Assembly: GCF_026967985.1 (NCBI RefSeq)
Contig: NZ_JAPVBJ010000002.1
Coordinates: 186,001-250,000, forward strand
DNA length: 64,000 nt
From: Modestobacter sp. VKM Ac-2984
GTDB lineage: Bacteria > Actinomycetota > Actinomycetes > Mycobacteriales > Geodermatophilaceae
Direction of reading: 5' to 3'
Numbering within the stretch: position 1 is the stretch's first letter; each line of letters starts with the position of its first letter. A model generated the notes under the pieces. It saw nothing but the letters and a program-made list of their open reading frames with translations. It ran no database searches and was not told the DNA's origin. Position numbers and translations under genes: made by a program. Below are positions 40,809-50,425 of this stretch, one piece after another.

Positions 40809-41573
40809 TCAGAGGCCCAGGGCTCCGGCGATCTCCGGGTGCTCCGTGAGGCTCACCGTGTCGCCGTCGGCCGGGAGCGTGATGTCCCGCTCGCCGTGGT
40901 CGGCCAGGGTGATGGTGACGGGCACGTCCTGCAGCGTGGTGGCGTACTGCACCAGCAGCTCGCTGTCGGCGGCCACGGCGATCGTCGTCCCGGTGGGGTT
41001 CTGGAAGACCGAGGCGAGCTCCCCGTTGATCGACCGGCTCCCCGCCCAGGTGTAGCCGGCGAAGGACTCCGGGTCGTCCGCCGTCGTGGACGCGAGCCTG
41101 GGCACCATCTGGACCAGCACGTCCAGCAGCGAGGCCGTGCCGCCGGCCTGCGTGGTGGCGATCGGCCGGCGCACGTACGTGGCGGGTGGCAGGCCGGCCT
41201 CCTCGAGCTCCTCGGCCAGCCCCGGCACGTCGCCCTGCCACAGGTCCTCGCCGGTGAAGAAGAGGGTGCGGGTGTCCTCAGGACGCCCGTCGGCGTAGCT
41301 GGTGACGGCTTGCGCCCGGCCCGTCCCCTCGGTGAAGTCGATCTCGCCGGTGAGCGTCAGGACGGCGCCCTCGGCGTAGGGGGCGGTCGCCTCGAAGTCG
41401 GCGCCACCCTCCTCGCGGCCGGCGTAGAGGACCTGACCGAGGACCTCGGCCTCCGCGGAGCTCACCGGGTCGCCGGGGACGCGCTCGGCGGTCTCGTCGT
41501 CCCCGCACCCGGCGAGCAGGGCCAGCACCACCAGCAGGGAGGGCACGAGCAGGGGCGGGCGACGCAGCGGCAT
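40809..41573 (-). CDS. Secreted lipoprotein, LppX/LolA-like fold possible
   Basis: A 254-aa protein with a lipoprotein signal (PSLLVVLALLAGCGDD, lipobox LAGC, cysteine about residue 22 from ATG 41573). The mature part is beta-rich, with alternating strands such as AVLTLTGEIDF and RTLFFTGEDLWQGD, which recalls the LppX/LprG or LolA half-barrels that carry lipids. This is a guess from pattern only. An upstream in-frame start (41624) would place the signal internally and is rejected. Confidence 0.75.
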   Translation of the reverse strand: MPLRRPPLLVPSLLVVLALLAGCGDDETAERVPGDPVSSAEAEVLGQVLYAGREEGGADFEATAPYAEGAVLTLTGEIDFTEGTGRAQAVTSYADGRPEDTRTLFFTGEDLWQGDVPGLAEELEEAGLPPATYVRRPIATTQAGGTASLLDVLVQMVPRLASTTADDPESFAGYTWAGSRSINGELASVFQNPTGTTIAVAADSELLVQYATTLQDVPVTITLADHGERDITLPADGDTVSLTEHPEIAGALGL

Positions 41574-41616
41574 GCCGTCAACACTAGGAGCCGATGTCGG
41601 CCCCGGACGCGGAACG

Positions 41617-41642
41617 GCCCGCACCCGGTGAGGGGTGCGGGC
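41617..41642. terminator. Terminator of ino1
   Basis: GCCCGCACCC pairs with GGGTGCGGGC around GGTGAG, 19 nt beyond the ino1 stop on the minus strand. Confidence 0.75.
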
Positions 41643-41660
41643 TGTCCAGTGCTCCTGCTG

Positions 41661-42740
41661 TCAGCGCTCGACGTCCCCGCGGATGAAGGCCTCGACGGCG
41701 TCCCGGGCCTCGCTGTCGCTGTACTGCACGGGCGGGCTCTTCATGAAGTACGACGACGCGGACAGGATCGGCCCGCCGATGCCGCGGTCCTTGGCGATCT
41801 TCGCGGCCCGGACGGCGTCGATGATGATGCCGGCCGAGTTCGGGGAGTCCCAGACCTCGAGCTTGTACTCCAGGTTCAGCGGGACGTCGCCGAACGCGCG
41901 GCCCTCCAGGCGGACGTAGGCCCACTTGCGGTCCGACAGCCACGGCACGTGGTCCGACGGGCCGATGTGCACGTTGCCCTTGCCCATGTCCCGGTCGACC
42001 TGGCTGGTGACCGACTGGGTCTTGGAGATCTTCTTGGACTCCAGGCGCTCGCGCTCGAGCATGTTCTTGAAGTCCATGTTGCCGCCGACGTTGAGCTGCA
42101 TGGTGCGGTCCAGCTGCACGCCGCGGTCCTCGAACAGCTTGGCCAGCACCCGGTGGGTGATGGTGGCGCCGACCTGGCTCTTGATGTCGTCACCGACGAT
42201 CGGCACCCCGGCGGCGGTGAACTTGTCCGCCCACTCCTTGGTGCCGGCCAGGAAGACCGGCAGCGCGTTGACGAAGGCGACGCCGGCGTCGATCGCGGCC
42301 TGGGCGTAGTGCTCCGCGGCCTGCTGGGAGCCGACCGGGAGGTAGCAGACGACGACGTCGGCGCCGGACTCCCGGAGGGCGGCGGCCATGTCGACCGGCT
42401 TCTCGTCGGACTCCTCGACGATCTCGCGGTAGTACTTGCCCAGCCCGTCGAGGGTGGTGCCGCGCTGCACGGTCACGCCCAGTGGCGGCACGTCAGCGAT
42501 CTTGATGGTGTTGTTCTCGCTGGCGACGATCGCCTCGGAGAGGTCGCGGCCGACCTTCTTGGCGTCGACGTCGAACGCGGCGACGAACTCGATGTCGGAG
42601 ACGTGGTAGTCGCCGAACCGGACGTGCATGAGGCCGGGGACCGATGCGGTCTCGTCGGCGTCGCGGTAGTACTCGACGCCCTGGACGAGCGATGCGGCGC
42701 AGTTGCCGACGCCGACGATGGCGACCTTGACCGATGCCAT
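41661..42740 (-). CDS. ino1: Inositol-3-phosphate synthase
   Basis: A 359-aa NAD-dependent synthase that converts glucose 6-phosphate to inositol 3-phosphate, the entry to phosphatidylinositol and mycothiol in actinobacteria. [16 protein letters not shown] is the Rossmann motif; [18 protein letters not shown] and [12 protein letters not shown] are family motifs, and [12 protein letters not shown] lies in the C-terminal part. ATG 42740. The padR gene ends 87 nt upstream and may control it, as is suggested by the same pair in Mycobacterium (Rv0046c/Rv0047c). Confidence 0.97.
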   Translation of the reverse strand: MASVKVAIVGVGNCAASLVQGVEYYRDADETASVPGLMHVRFGDYHVSDIEFVAAFDVDAKKVGRDLSEAIVASENNTIKIADVPPLGVTVQRGTTLDGLGKYYREIVEESDEKPVDMAAALRESGADVVVCYLPVGSQQAAEHYAQAAIDAGVAFVNALPVFLAGTKEWADKFTAAGVPIVGDDIKSQVGATITHRVLAKLFEDRGVQLDRTMQLNVGGNMDFKNMLERERLESKKISKTQSVTSQVDRDMGKGNVHIGPSDHVPWLSDRKWAYVRLEGRAFGDVPLNLEYKLEVWDSPNSAGIIIDAVRAAKIAKDRGIGGPILSASSYFMKSPPVQYSDSEARDAVEAFIRGDVER

Positions 42741-42827
42741 GAGCTGACTCCCTCCGACGGACCCGACCGGGTCCGGACGATGTGCGGTGGACCGATGTGC
42801 GTGCTGTGGTGCTGGCGGTGCGGTGGT

Positions 42828-43448
42828 TCAGGTGGGGACGTCGTTGGGTGGTGGCGGCTGGGTGGGTGGTTGCCCCGCCCGGGCGGCCTCGGCGCGGGCG
42901 TCGTCGCGCTCGCTGTCGATGAGCTCGGTGAGCCACCGGACCTCACGGTCGACCGAGTCCAGGCCGTGCCGCTGCAGCTCGAGGGTGTAGCGGTCGAGCT
43001 TCTCCTGGGTGCGGCGCAGCGAGTCCATGAGCCGGTCGCGCTGGCGCTCGACGGTGCGCCGTCGGCCCTCCAGGATGCGCAGCCGCACGTCGGCGGCGGT
43101 GTGCCGGAAGAAGGCGAGGTGGACGCCGAACCGGCCCTCGTCGTCGTAGGCCTCGGGCCCGGTCTGGCTGACCAGGTCGGCGAAGCGCTCCTTGCCCTCG
43201 GCGGTGATCGCGTAGACGACCTTGCCGCGCCGGCCGGTGAGCGCCGGGGCGTCGGCGGGGAGGAGGGAGCGCGGGGTCGGGTCGTCGCTGGCGATCAGGC
43301 CGGCGGCCTGCAGCCGCTTGAGGGCGGGGTAGAGCGACCCGTAGGAGATCGAACGGAGCCCACCGAGGACGGCGGCCAGCTCCTTGCGCAGCTCGTAGCC
43401 GTGCATGGGCGACTGCTGCAGCAGGCCCAGGATGGCGAACTCGAGCAC
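42828..43448 (-). CDS. PadR family transcriptional regulator
   Basis: A 206-aa regulator. The N-terminal winged helix starts LEFAILGLLQQSPMHGYELR and includes SYGSLYPALKRLQAAGLI; the C-terminal helical half (residues 100-185) has the Vir-type dimerisation helices. GTG 43448 has GGAGG 7 nt upstream. A 21-bp dyad 37 nt before the start probably binds the protein and gives autoregulation. It lies upstream of ino1 in the same orientation. Confidence 0.92.
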   Translation of the reverse strand: MLEFAILGLLQQSPMHGYELRKELAAVLGGLRSISYGSLYPALKRLQAAGLIASDDPTPRSLLPADAPALTGRRGKVVYAITAEGKERFADLVSQTGPEAYDDEGRFGVHLAFFRHTAADVRLRILEGRRRTVERQRDRLMDSLRRTQEKLDRYTLELQRHGLDSVDREVRWLTELIDSERDDARAEAARAGQPPTQPPPPNDVPT

Positions 43449-43484
43449 GGCGCCACCTCCAGGTCTGCCGGCGTTCACCGGATC

Positions 43485-43505
43485 GATGTATCGGCACGAT
43501 ACATC
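43485..43505. promoter_or_regulatory. Putative PadR operator
   Basis: A perfect dyad, GATGTATCG-GCA-CGATACATC, in the padR upstream region. The ATGT...ACAT ends fit PadR-family operators. Confidence 0.65.
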
Positions 43506-43616
43506 CGACCGCTGCACTGCCCGCAAGTCGGAGAGCCCGGCCACGGGCGCCTCACCAGCCCCATGTCGATCTCCGCAGCGGCCATGAAGCCCTGCTCAGT
43601 GCGTACATTGGCGGCC

Positions 43617-43715
43617 GTGCCCGGACGTCGGCCGGTGCTGGACGACGCGCTGGGTCGCCGCGACGCGGACCCCGCGAGGACCGCCGCCGGGCGGCGTCCC
43701 GCCGGGCAGCGCTGA
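43617..43715 (+). pseudogene. Possible remnant of a DUF5318 gene
   Basis: A 32-codon frame from a GTG reads MPGRRPVLDDALGRRDADPA then RTAAGRRPAG before a stop. The VLDDALGRR...GR pattern resembles the start of DUF5318 proteins (VVDYALxRR...GR), and mycobacteria have a DUF5318 gene (Rv0049) in exactly this place between padR and ponA. Nothing that follows resembles the remainder. It could be chance. Confidence 0.3.
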
Positions 43716-43819
43716 TGCGCTCCCAGTCGACACACAGCTGAAGACGTCACCCTGGACGCCCAGGACCGCCTGCACCCCGGCGGCTGAGCACCCACGACCT
43801 GCAGGAAGGGGCCCACCGC

Positions 43820-46297
43820 GTGCCTCCCCACGACGAGACCGCCCGCGTCACCCCCGGTGCCGGCTCGGTCCGCCGTCCCCCGCCGGCCCGGGCCCGCGCC
43901 GGCTCCGGCAGCAGCGGTGCTGCTGGCGCCCGCCGCCCACCCGCTGCCCGGGCCCGGCCGACGGCGTCCCGTGACGGTGGTGGGCGTCCGGCGGCCCGGT
44001 CCGGTGGGGGCAGTGGCGGTGGTCGTCCGCCGGTGAAGCCCCCGACCGGTGGGCGGCGGCCCGGTGGCAGCAGCCGGCCGCCCGGTGGTGGCAAGAAGAA
44101 GGGTGCGAAGCAGAAGCGTCGGCGCGTGCTGAAGGTGCTCGCCGGGGCGTTCCTGAGCATGCTGGTGCTGCTGGGCGTCTTCGTGGGCGTGGTCTACGCC
44201 ACGACCGAGGTGCCCACGCCGGAATCGGTGCAGACCGACCAGACGACCGTCGTGTACTACGCCGACGGCGTCACCGAGATGGCCCGGCTGGGCAACGAGA
44301 ACCGGACGAACGTCTCCCTCGCGGAGATCTCGGAGCCGGCCCAGAACGCCGTGCTGGCCGCGGAGAACCGGGCGTTCTACACCGACCCGGGCATCTCCTT
44401 CACCGGCATCGTGCGCGCGGCGTGGAACAACCTGACCGGCGGCTCGACCCAGGGTGGCTCCACCATCACCCAGCAGTACGTGAAGAACGCCTTCCTGACC
44501 TCCGACCAGACGTTCAGCCGCAAGTTCAAGGAGCTCTTCCTCGCGGTCAAGCTGGACAACGAGTACTCGAAGGAGCAGATCCTCGAGAACTACCTGAACA
44601 CCATCTACTTCGGTCGCGGGGCCTACGGCATCGAGGCGGCGGCGAACACCTACTTCGGGGTGTCGGCCGCAGAGCTCACCCCCGAGCAGGGTGCGGTGCT
44701 CGCCGTGCTCATCCGCAACCCCAGCGCGAACGACCCGGAGACCAACCCGGAGGGCGCGAAGGACCGCTGGGGCCTGGTGCTGGACGCGATGGTGGAGCAG
44801 GGCTGGCTGGACGCCGCAGCGCGGGAGGCCGCCGTCTACCCGGCGGTGCTGCCCAACACCGGCAGCAGCTCCGGCATCCCGGCCGGCCCGGAGGGGCTGA
44901 TCGTGCGCCAGGTCCTCGCCGAGCTGGAGCAGCAGCCGTTCAGCTACACCCGGGACGACATCTACTCCGCCGGTCTCCGGATCACCACGACGGTGGACAA
45001 GGCCAAGCAGGACGCCGCGGTCGCCGCGGTGAACGACGTGATGGCCGGCGAGCCGGCGAACCTCCGGGAGGCGCTGGTCGCGGTCGACCCGACGACCGGC
45101 GGCGTGCTGGCCTACTACGGCAACGACCTGAGCAGCAGCGAGGACCCGGCGGTCGACACCACCGACTACGCCCAGGCGCTCAAGGCGCCGGGCTCGTCGT
45201 TCAAGCCGTACACCCTGGCCGCCGCACTGCAGAACGGCTACAGCGTCGGCACCCGCCGCGACGGCAGCTCTCCGCAGGAGTTCCCCGACCGGCCCGGGCT
45301 GCCGGTGGTCAACTCCGGCAACGCGCAGTGCGGCAACTGCACGCTGAAGGAGGCGATGACCAGGTCGCTGAACACCACGTTCTATGGCCTGGCCTACGAG
45401 GTCGGCCCGGAGGTGGTCGCCGAGACGGCCCGGCAGGTCGCCGGGATCCCGAAGATCTGGGACCAGGACCGGGACGACCCCACGGTGCCCGAGGACCTGA
45501 CCGGCTTCGAAAGCCTCAGCATCCCGGAGACCCACACCACCGGTGGCTCGATCGGTATCGGGGAGTACCCGGTCCGGCCGATCCAGCAGGCCGCCGGCTT
45601 CGCCACCTTCGCCGCCGGCGGGGTGCAGCACGCGACGCACTTCGTCGCCTCGGTCGCCGACAGCGCCGGCACGGTGCTGGGCACCGGGACGACCGCGTCG
45701 ACGCAGGCGTTGTCGGCGGAAGTGGCCAACGACGTCACCTTCGCCCTGACCGACGTGGCCGAGAGCTCCGACCTGTCGCTGGACGGCGACCGGCCGGTGG
45801 CGGCGAAGACCGGCACCCAGGGCGCGAACCGGACCGACAACTCCGACGCCTGGATGGTCGGCTACACGCCGTCGATCTCCACCGCGGTGTGGGTCGGGAC
45901 GAAGGGCATCGAGCCGATCGTCAACTCCCGGGGGAACATCGTCTACGGCTCCGGGCTGCCGGGGGAGATCTGGCAGCAGTTCATGGACGCCGTGCTCGCC
46001 GGCACCCCCGAGGAGCCGCTCCCGTCCAAGTCGCTGATCAAGGGGGATCCGGACAAGGGCGTTCCGGAGCCGACGCGGGAGGCCCCTGCCCCCACCCGGA
46101 GCGAGGCACCGGCACCGCAACCGGCGCCGGTCACCCGCCAGGCTCCGGCGCCCAGCCGGACGCCGAGCAGCGCTCCGGCTCCGGTGACCACCCAGGCGCC
46201 CGAGGTGGAGGAGGCACCGGTCACCTCGACGCCGCCGGTCCCTCCGTCGTCGGCACCGACGACGACGGCACCGCCCGCCCCGACGCCGAACGGCTGA
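43820..46297 (+). CDS. ponA: Bifunctional penicillin-binding protein (class A, PonA)
   Basis: An 825-aa peptidoglycan polymerase and cross-linker. The cytoplasmic N-terminus is Arg/Pro/Gly-rich (about 95 residues), followed by one helix (VLAGAFLSMLVLLGVFVGVVYA). The glycosyltransferase domain holds AENRAFYTDPG and GGSTITQQYVKN. The transpeptidase has SSFK (SxxK), SLNTT (SxN) and AKTGTQG (KTG). The tail after residue 735 is Pro/Ala/Thr-rich and extracellular. GTG 43820 has AGGAAGGGG upstream. The usual catalytic EDxxFxxH of the glycosyltransferase is ENRAFYTDP here. Confidence 0.96.
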   Translation: MPPHDETARVTPGAGSVRRPPPARARAGSGSSGAAGARRPPAARARPTASRDGGGRPAARSGGGSGGGRPPVKPPTGGRRPGGSSRPPGGGKKKGAKQKRRRVLKVLAGAFLSMLVLLGVFVGVVYATTEVPTPESVQTDQTTVVYYADGVTEMARLGNENRTNVSLAEISEPAQNAVLAAENRAFYTDPGISFTGIVRAAWNNLTGGSTQGGSTITQQYVKNAFLTSDQTFSRKFKELFLAVKLDNEYSKEQILENYLNTIYFGRGAYGIEAAANTYFGVSAAELTPEQGAVLAVLIRNPSANDPETNPEGAKDRWGLVLDAMVEQGWLDAAAREAAVYPAVLPNTGSSSGIPAGPEGLIVRQVLAELEQQPFSYTRDDIYSAGLRITTTVDKAKQDAAVAAVNDVMAGEPANLREALVAVDPTTGGVLAYYGNDLSSSEDPAVDTTDYAQALKAPGSSFKPYTLAAALQNGYSVGTRRDGSSPQEFPDRPGLPVVNSGNAQCGNCTLKEAMTRSLNTTFYGLAYEVGPEVVAETARQVAGIPKIWDQDRDDPTVPEDLTGFESLSIPETHTTGGSIGIGEYPVRPIQQAAGFATFAAGGVQHATHFVASVADSAGTVLGTGTTASTQALSAEVANDVTFALTDVAESSDLSLDGDRPVAAKTGTQGANRTDNSDAWMVGYTPSISTAVWVGTKGIEPIVNSRGNIVYGSGLPGEIWQQFMDAVLAGTPEEPLPSKSLIKGDPDKGVPEPTREAPAPTRSEAPAPQPAPVTRQAPAPSRTPSSAPAPVTTQAPEVEEAPVTSTPPVPPSSAPTTTAPPAPTPNG

Positions 46298-46322
46298 CCG
46301 GGGCAGCAGGCAGACTGACCCG

Positions 46323-47849
46323 GTGAGTGCGACACCGACGGGCCCGTCCGTTCCAGCCGATCGGCTGGGGGGCGGGCCCGAGGTGTCTGCGCCGCCGGAG
46401 CCGGACCGGATCGTGCCGACCTGGACCGATCCGGTGGCGATCCAGGCCAGCGAGGCGGTGGGCGGTCCCTGGGGTCGGCACGCCGTCACCGGGCGGGCCC
46501 GGTTCTGGACGCCGCTGCGGGTGTGCCTGCTGTTCACCGTCGTCGTGCTCGGCCTGGCCTGGGTCAAGCAGGCGCCCTGCGCCGGTGGCGACTGGTCGGG
46601 CAGCAAGCAGTACACCCACTTCTGCTACAGCGATCCCATCCCGCTGTTCTTCACCCACGGGGTGGGCGACGGGCAGGTGCCCTACCTGGACTCCGCCGTC
46701 GAGTACCCGGTGCTCATCGGTGCGTCGATCCAGGGCGCCGCGGTGATCGCGCGCGCCTGGGACGATCTCGCGGGGGGCATCTCCGCCGCGCCGGTGGCGA
46801 GCTTCTACGTCGTCACCTGTCTGCTGCTGGCGCTGCTGGCGCTGCTGGTGACCCGGGGCGTCCTGGGCCTGGCCGGGCGCCGGCCCTGGGACGCCGCGAT
46901 GGTCGCGCTGTCACCGCTGCTGCTGGTGCACGCCTTCACCAACTGGGACCTGCTGGCCATCGCGCTGACCACCCTCGGGATGTGGGCGTGGGCGCGCCGG
47001 AACCCGGTGCTGGCCGGCGTGCTGATCGGGCTGGGGGTCTCGGCGAAGCTCTACCCGGTGATCGTCCTGGGCGTGCTGTTCGTGCTGTGCCTGCGCGCCG
47101 GCCGGCTGCGGGCCTGGCTGTCGGCGACCGTGGCCGCCGGGCTGGCCTGGCTGGCGGTGAACCTGCCGGTGGCCCTCGTCGCGCGGGAGAACTGGGCCCG
47201 GTTCTTCACCTTCAGCGACGTCCGGCCGGCGAACCCGGAGAGCATCTGGGCGATCGCCCTGTACCTGACCGACGACCGGATCCTGGACGGCCCGCTCGCC
47301 GAGGGGCAGACGCCGTCGGTGCTCAACGCGACCGTCGCGGTGGTGCTGCTGCTGTCGGCCGCCGCGGTCTCCTGGCTGGCCCTGGCCGCCCCGCTGCGCC
47401 CGCGACTCCCCCAGTTGGCGTTCCTGCTGGTCGCGGCCTTCCTGCTGCTGAACAAGGTGTGGAGCCCGCAGTTCTCGCTGTGGCTGCTGCCGCTCGCGGT
47501 GCTCGCCCGGCCGCGCTGGCGTTCCCTGTTGCTCTGGCAGGCCACCGAGGTGCTGGTCTGGGTGATGACCATGCTGTATTACCTGGGTGCCGACGACAAC
47601 GGCGTCGGCGTGGAGTGGTTCTACCTCGCGGTGGTGGTGCGGGACGTCGCCGTCCTCGTGCTGATGGCACTGGTCGTGCGGGAGGTCTGGTCACCGGACC
47701 GGGACCTGGTGCGCCGCAGCTGGCCGGGCACCGACGACCCCGCCGGCGGCCCCCTCGACGGTGCCCCCGACCGGTGGGTGCTCCCCAGGCCGATGGGCCG
47801 GGCTCAGCCCGCGAGCGCCTCGCGCAGCAGGGCGATCTCCTCGGCGTGA
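46323..47849 (+). CDS. Membrane glycosyltransferase, GT87 (mannosyltransferase-like, Rv0051-like)
   Basis: A 508-aa protein with about 10-11 hydrophobic helices. The first loop after helix 1 contains FFTHGVGDGQVPYLDSAVEYPV, typical of GT-C polyprenyl-phosphate-dependent enzymes with an acidic site. Family members add mannose or arabinose units to envelope glycolipids. GTG 46323 follows ponA by 25 nt, suggesting an operon; mycobacteria show the same order. The last 46 nt overlap the 3' end of nfo on the other strand. Confidence 0.88.
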   Translation: MSATPTGPSVPADRLGGGPEVSAPPEPDRIVPTWTDPVAIQASEAVGGPWGRHAVTGRARFWTPLRVCLLFTVVVLGLAWVKQAPCAGGDWSGSKQYTHFCYSDPIPLFFTHGVGDGQVPYLDSAVEYPVLIGASIQGAAVIARAWDDLAGGISAAPVASFYVVTCLLLALLALLVTRGVLGLAGRRPWDAAMVALSPLLLVHAFTNWDLLAIALTTLGMWAWARRNPVLAGVLIGLGVSAKLYPVIVLGVLFVLCLRAGRLRAWLSATVAAGLAWLAVNLPVALVARENWARFFTFSDVRPANPESIWAIALYLTDDRILDGPLAEGQTPSVLNATVAVVLLLSAAAVSWLALAAPLRPRLPQLAFLLVAAFLLLNKVWSPQFSLWLLPLAVLARPRWRSLLLWQATEVLVWVMTMLYYLGADDNGVGVEWFYLAVVVRDVAVLVLMALVVREVWSPDRDLVRRSWPGTDDPAGGPLDGAPDRWVLPRPMGRAQPASASRSRAISSA

Positions 47850-48619
47850 CCGGCGGTGTCACCCGGGGTCTCCAGGACGACGGGGGCGCCGGCGGTGCGG
47901 GCCACGCCGACCAGCAGCTCCAGCGGGATCTCCCCGGCGGTCAGCGGTGCGTGCCGGTCGCGGCCGGAACCGGCGGGGTCGCGGCTGTTGTTCAGGTGCA
48001 CCAGGTCGATCCGGCCGGTGATCGCCCGGACGTCGTCCACCACCCGGGACAGGTCCCAGCCGGCGGCCCAGGCGTGGCAGGTGTCCAGCACGAACCCCGC
48101 CCCGAACTCCCCCACCGCCTCCCACAACCGGGCGACGGCGTCGAGGTCACGGGCCATCGCGTTGTCCCCGCCCGCGGTGTTCTCGATCAGCACCGGGACG
48201 CCGAAGCCGCCCTCGTCGGCCTGCCGGGCGAAGGTCTTGCGCCAGTTGTCGGCCCCGGCCGCCGGGTCGTCCTTCGCCAGCACGTGCCCGCCGTGCACGA
48301 CCATGCCCCGCGCACCGACGGCGGCCGACGCCTGGGCGTGCTGGCCGAGCAGCTTGCGGCTGGGGATGCGGATCCGGTTGTTGGTCGAGGCGACGTTGAG
48401 CACGTAGGGGGCGTGCACGAAGACGGCGACGTCGGAGCCGAGCAGCGCCTCGGCGTCCGGCCGTGGCCTGGGCGCCTTCCAGCCCTGCGGGTCGGCCAGG
48501 AAGACCTGCACCGCGTCGGCGTCCAGCTCGGCCGCGCGGGCCAGCGGGCCGCCGTCGGCCAGCTCGTTCTCCTCGGTCAGACCCGGTCCGACGTGCACGC
48601 CGATCAGCTGCTCAGCCAC
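47804..48619 (-). CDS. nfo: Deoxyribonuclease IV (AP endonuclease family 2)
   Basis: A 271-aa zinc-dependent endonuclease of base-excision repair. The TIM-barrel metal motifs are visible: [34 protein letters not shown] and [13 protein letters not shown], plus [15 protein letters not shown] 48619 starts [14 protein letters not shown]; the frame is open further up but lies in the rpsF leader. It is convergent and overlapping with the GT87 gene. Confidence 0.92.
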   Translation of the reverse strand: MAEQLIGVHVGPGLTEENELADGGPLARAAELDADAVQVFLADPQGWKAPRPRPDAEALLGSDVAVFVHAPYVLNVASTNNRIRIPSRKLLGQHAQASAAVGARGMVVHGGHVLAKDDPAAGADNWRKTFARQADEGGFGVPVLIENTAGGDNAMARDLDAVARLWEAVGEFGAGFVLDTCHAWAAGWDLSRVVDDVRAITGRIDLVHLNNSRDPAGSGRDRHAPLTAGEIPLELLVGVARTAGAPVVLETPGDTAGHAEEIALLREALAG

Positions 48620-48791
48620 CCGCAGCAGAGTAGGCCCACCCGCCGCGCGGACACGGTGGGTGGCGTGCACTGGTAGCCTGGCCGGTGCGCGTCCTCTCCT
48701 GCCTCCTGCAGGTCCGGGCGCGCGACGCATGTACGACCCTCCTGCTGCAGACACCCTGCGGCCGCTGAGACCAGAGGAGGTGGGGTTCTCC

Positions 48792-49079
48792 GTGCGTAAC
48801 TACGAACTGATGATCATCCTCGACCCTGAGCTCGAGGAGCGGACCATCGCTCCCAGCCTGGATCGTTTCCTGACCGTCGTCACCAACTCCGGTGGCACCG
48901 TCAAGACGGAGATCTGGGGCCGCCGTCGGCTGGCCTACGAGATCGACAAGAACGCCGAGGGCATCTACGCGATCGTCGACATCCAGGCCGAGCCGGCCGC
49001 CGTCGCCGAGCTGGACCGTCAGCTGAACCTCAACGAGTCCATCCTGCGCACCAAGCTGATGCGCCCCGAGGCTCACTGA
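48792..49079 (+). CDS. rpsF: 30S ribosomal protein S6
   Basis: A 95-aa protein, starting [17 protein letters not shown] and ending in [18 protein letters not shown] 48792 has AGGAGG 11 nt upstream. It is the first gene of the rpsF-ssb-rpsR-rplI operon, which often autoregulates through S6:S18 binding to the leader. The leader (48620-48791) has a TAGCCT -10-like element near 48673. Confidence 0.97.
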   Translation: MRNYELMIILDPELEERTIAPSLDRFLTVVTNSGGTVKTEIWGRRRLAYEIDKNAEGIYAIVDIQAEPAAVAELDRQLNLNESILRTKLMRPEAH

Positions 49080-49081
49080 CC

Positions 49082-49588
49082 ATGGCCGGCGAGACCGTCA
49101 TCACCGTCATCGGGAACCTGACGGCCGACCCGGAGCTGCGGTTCACCCCGTCCGGCGCCGCCGTCGCCAACTTCACCGTGGCCTCGACCCCCCGCACCTT
49201 CGACCGTCAGTCGCAGGAGTGGAAGGACGGCGAGGCGCTGTTCCTCCGGTGCAACGTCTGGCGCCAGGCGGCGGAGAACGTCGCCGAGTCGCTCACCCGC
49301 GGTTCGCGGGTCATCGTGTCGGGCCGGCTCAAGCAGCGGTCCTTCGACACGAAGGAAGGCGAGAAGCGCACCGTCATCGAGCTGGAGGTCGACGAGATCG
49401 GCCCCTCTCTGCGGTACGCCACCGCCAAGGTCACCCGCGCTGCGCGCAGCGAGGGTGGCGGCGGCGGGTTCGGCGGCGGCGGCGGCAACAGCGGTGGCAG
49501 CGGTGGCGGTGGTGGTGGCTTCTCCGGTGGCGGAGCGAGCGACCCCTGGTCCACCCCGCCGGCGTCGTCCGACGAACCGCCTTTCTGA
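49082..49588 (+). CDS. ssb: Single-stranded DNA-binding protein
   Basis: A 168-aa protein with an N-terminal OB fold ([20 protein letters not shown]), a Gly-rich linker (residues 118-153) and the acidic partner-binding tip SSDEPPF. It coats ssDNA at the fork and recruits replication and repair proteins. ATG 49082 is 2 nt after rpsF. Confidence 0.97.
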   Translation: MAGETVITVIGNLTADPELRFTPSGAAVANFTVASTPRTFDRQSQEWKDGEALFLRCNVWRQAAENVAESLTRGSRVIVSGRLKQRSFDTKEGEKRTVIELEVDEIGPSLRYATAKVTRAARSEGGGGGFGGGGGNSGGSGGGGGGFSGGGASDPWSTPPASSDEPPF

Positions 49589-49620
49589 TCCCCCCTCTGT
49601 ACTGATCTCTGGAGAACCCA

Positions 49621-49857
49621 GTGCCCAAGCCTCCCCCCCGCAAGATCAAGAAGAAGGTCTGCCAGTTCTGCAAGGACAAGGCGACCTACATCGACTACAA
49701 GGACACGACCCTGCTGCGGAAGTTCATCTCCGACCGCGGCAAGATCCGTGCCCGCCGCGTCAGCGGCAACTGCAGCCAGCACCAGCGTGACGTCGCCGTG
49801 GCCGTGAAGAACAGCCGCGAGATGGCACTGCTGCCCTACACCTCCACGGCGCGCTGA
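49621..49857 (+). CDS. rpsR: 30S ribosomal protein S18 (zinc-binding C+ form)
   Basis: A 78-aa protein with [20 protein letters not shown] and [10 protein letters not shown]. The Cys-x2-Cys and Cys-x2-His pattern marks the zinc-containing paralogue; a zinc-free copy may exist elsewhere. It forms the S6:S18 pair with rpsF. Confidence 0.96.
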   Translation: MPKPPPRKIKKKVCQFCKDKATYIDYKDTTLLRKFISDRGKIRARRVSGNCSQHQRDVAVAVKNSREMALLPYTSTAR

Positions 49858-49859
49858 TC

Positions 49860-50315
49860 ATGAGCACCATGAAGCTGATCCTGACGCAGGAGGTCACCGG
49901 CCTCGGTTCCTCCGGCGACACCGTCGAGGTCAAGGGCGGGTACGCCCGCAACTACCTCCTGCCCCGCGGGCTGGCCATGCTGGCCACCCGTGGTGCCGAG
50001 AAGCAGGTCAACAGCCTGCGCCGGGCGCGGGCTGCCCGCGACGTGCGTTCGCTCGAGGAGGCCCAGACGGTCGCCGGTCAGCTCTCGAAGCTGACCGTCA
50101 CGTTGCCGGCCCGCTCGGGTGACGGCGGCCGCCTGTTCGGTCGCATCACCACCGCCGACGTCGCCGCTGCGGTCACCGCTGCTGGCGGCCCGGAGCTCGA
50201 CCGTCGCCGGATCGAGCTGCCCAGCAGCATCAAGAGCCTCGGCACCCACACCGTCACGGTGCGGGTCCACCCGGAGGTCTCCGTCCCGGTCACCCTGGAC
50301 GTCGTCGCCGGCTGA
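49860..50315 (+). CDS. rplI: 50S ribosomal protein L9
   Basis: A 151-aa two-domain protein. The N-terminal domain is MKLILTQEVTGLGSSGDTVE and VKGGYARNYLLPRGLA; the C-terminal rRNA-binding domain ends HPEVSVPVTLDVVAG. It starts 2 nt after rpsR and is followed by a strong terminator. Confidence 0.97.
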   Translation: MSTMKLILTQEVTGLGSSGDTVEVKGGYARNYLLPRGLAMLATRGAEKQVNSLRRARAARDVRSLEEAQTVAGQLSKLTVTLPARSGDGGRLFGRITTADVAAAVTAAGGPELDRRRIELPSSIKSLGTHTVTVRVHPEVSVPVTLDVVAG

Positions 50316-50341
50316 TCGAGGCCGCCTTTCCACAGCACTGC

Positions 50342-50381
50342 CCACGAGGGGCGTCGGACTCCGGTCCGGCGCCCCTCGTGG
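50342..50381. terminator. Terminator of the rpsF-rplI operon
   Basis: CCACGAGGGGCG pairs with CGCCCCTCGTGG (12 bp); the 16-nt loop can itself pair. It starts 27 nt after the rplI stop. Confidence 0.8.
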
Positions 50382-50405
50382 CGTTCCCGGGGCCCGGTCG
50401 AGGCA

Positions 50406-50425
50406 CTCCCGTGTCGACACGGGAG
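50406..50425. repeat. 20-bp perfect palindrome
   Basis: CTCCCGTGTC joined to GACACGGGAG with no spacer, 25 nt beyond the rplI terminator. A zero-spacer dyad is a poor terminator but fits a dimeric protein site. Confidence 0.6.
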
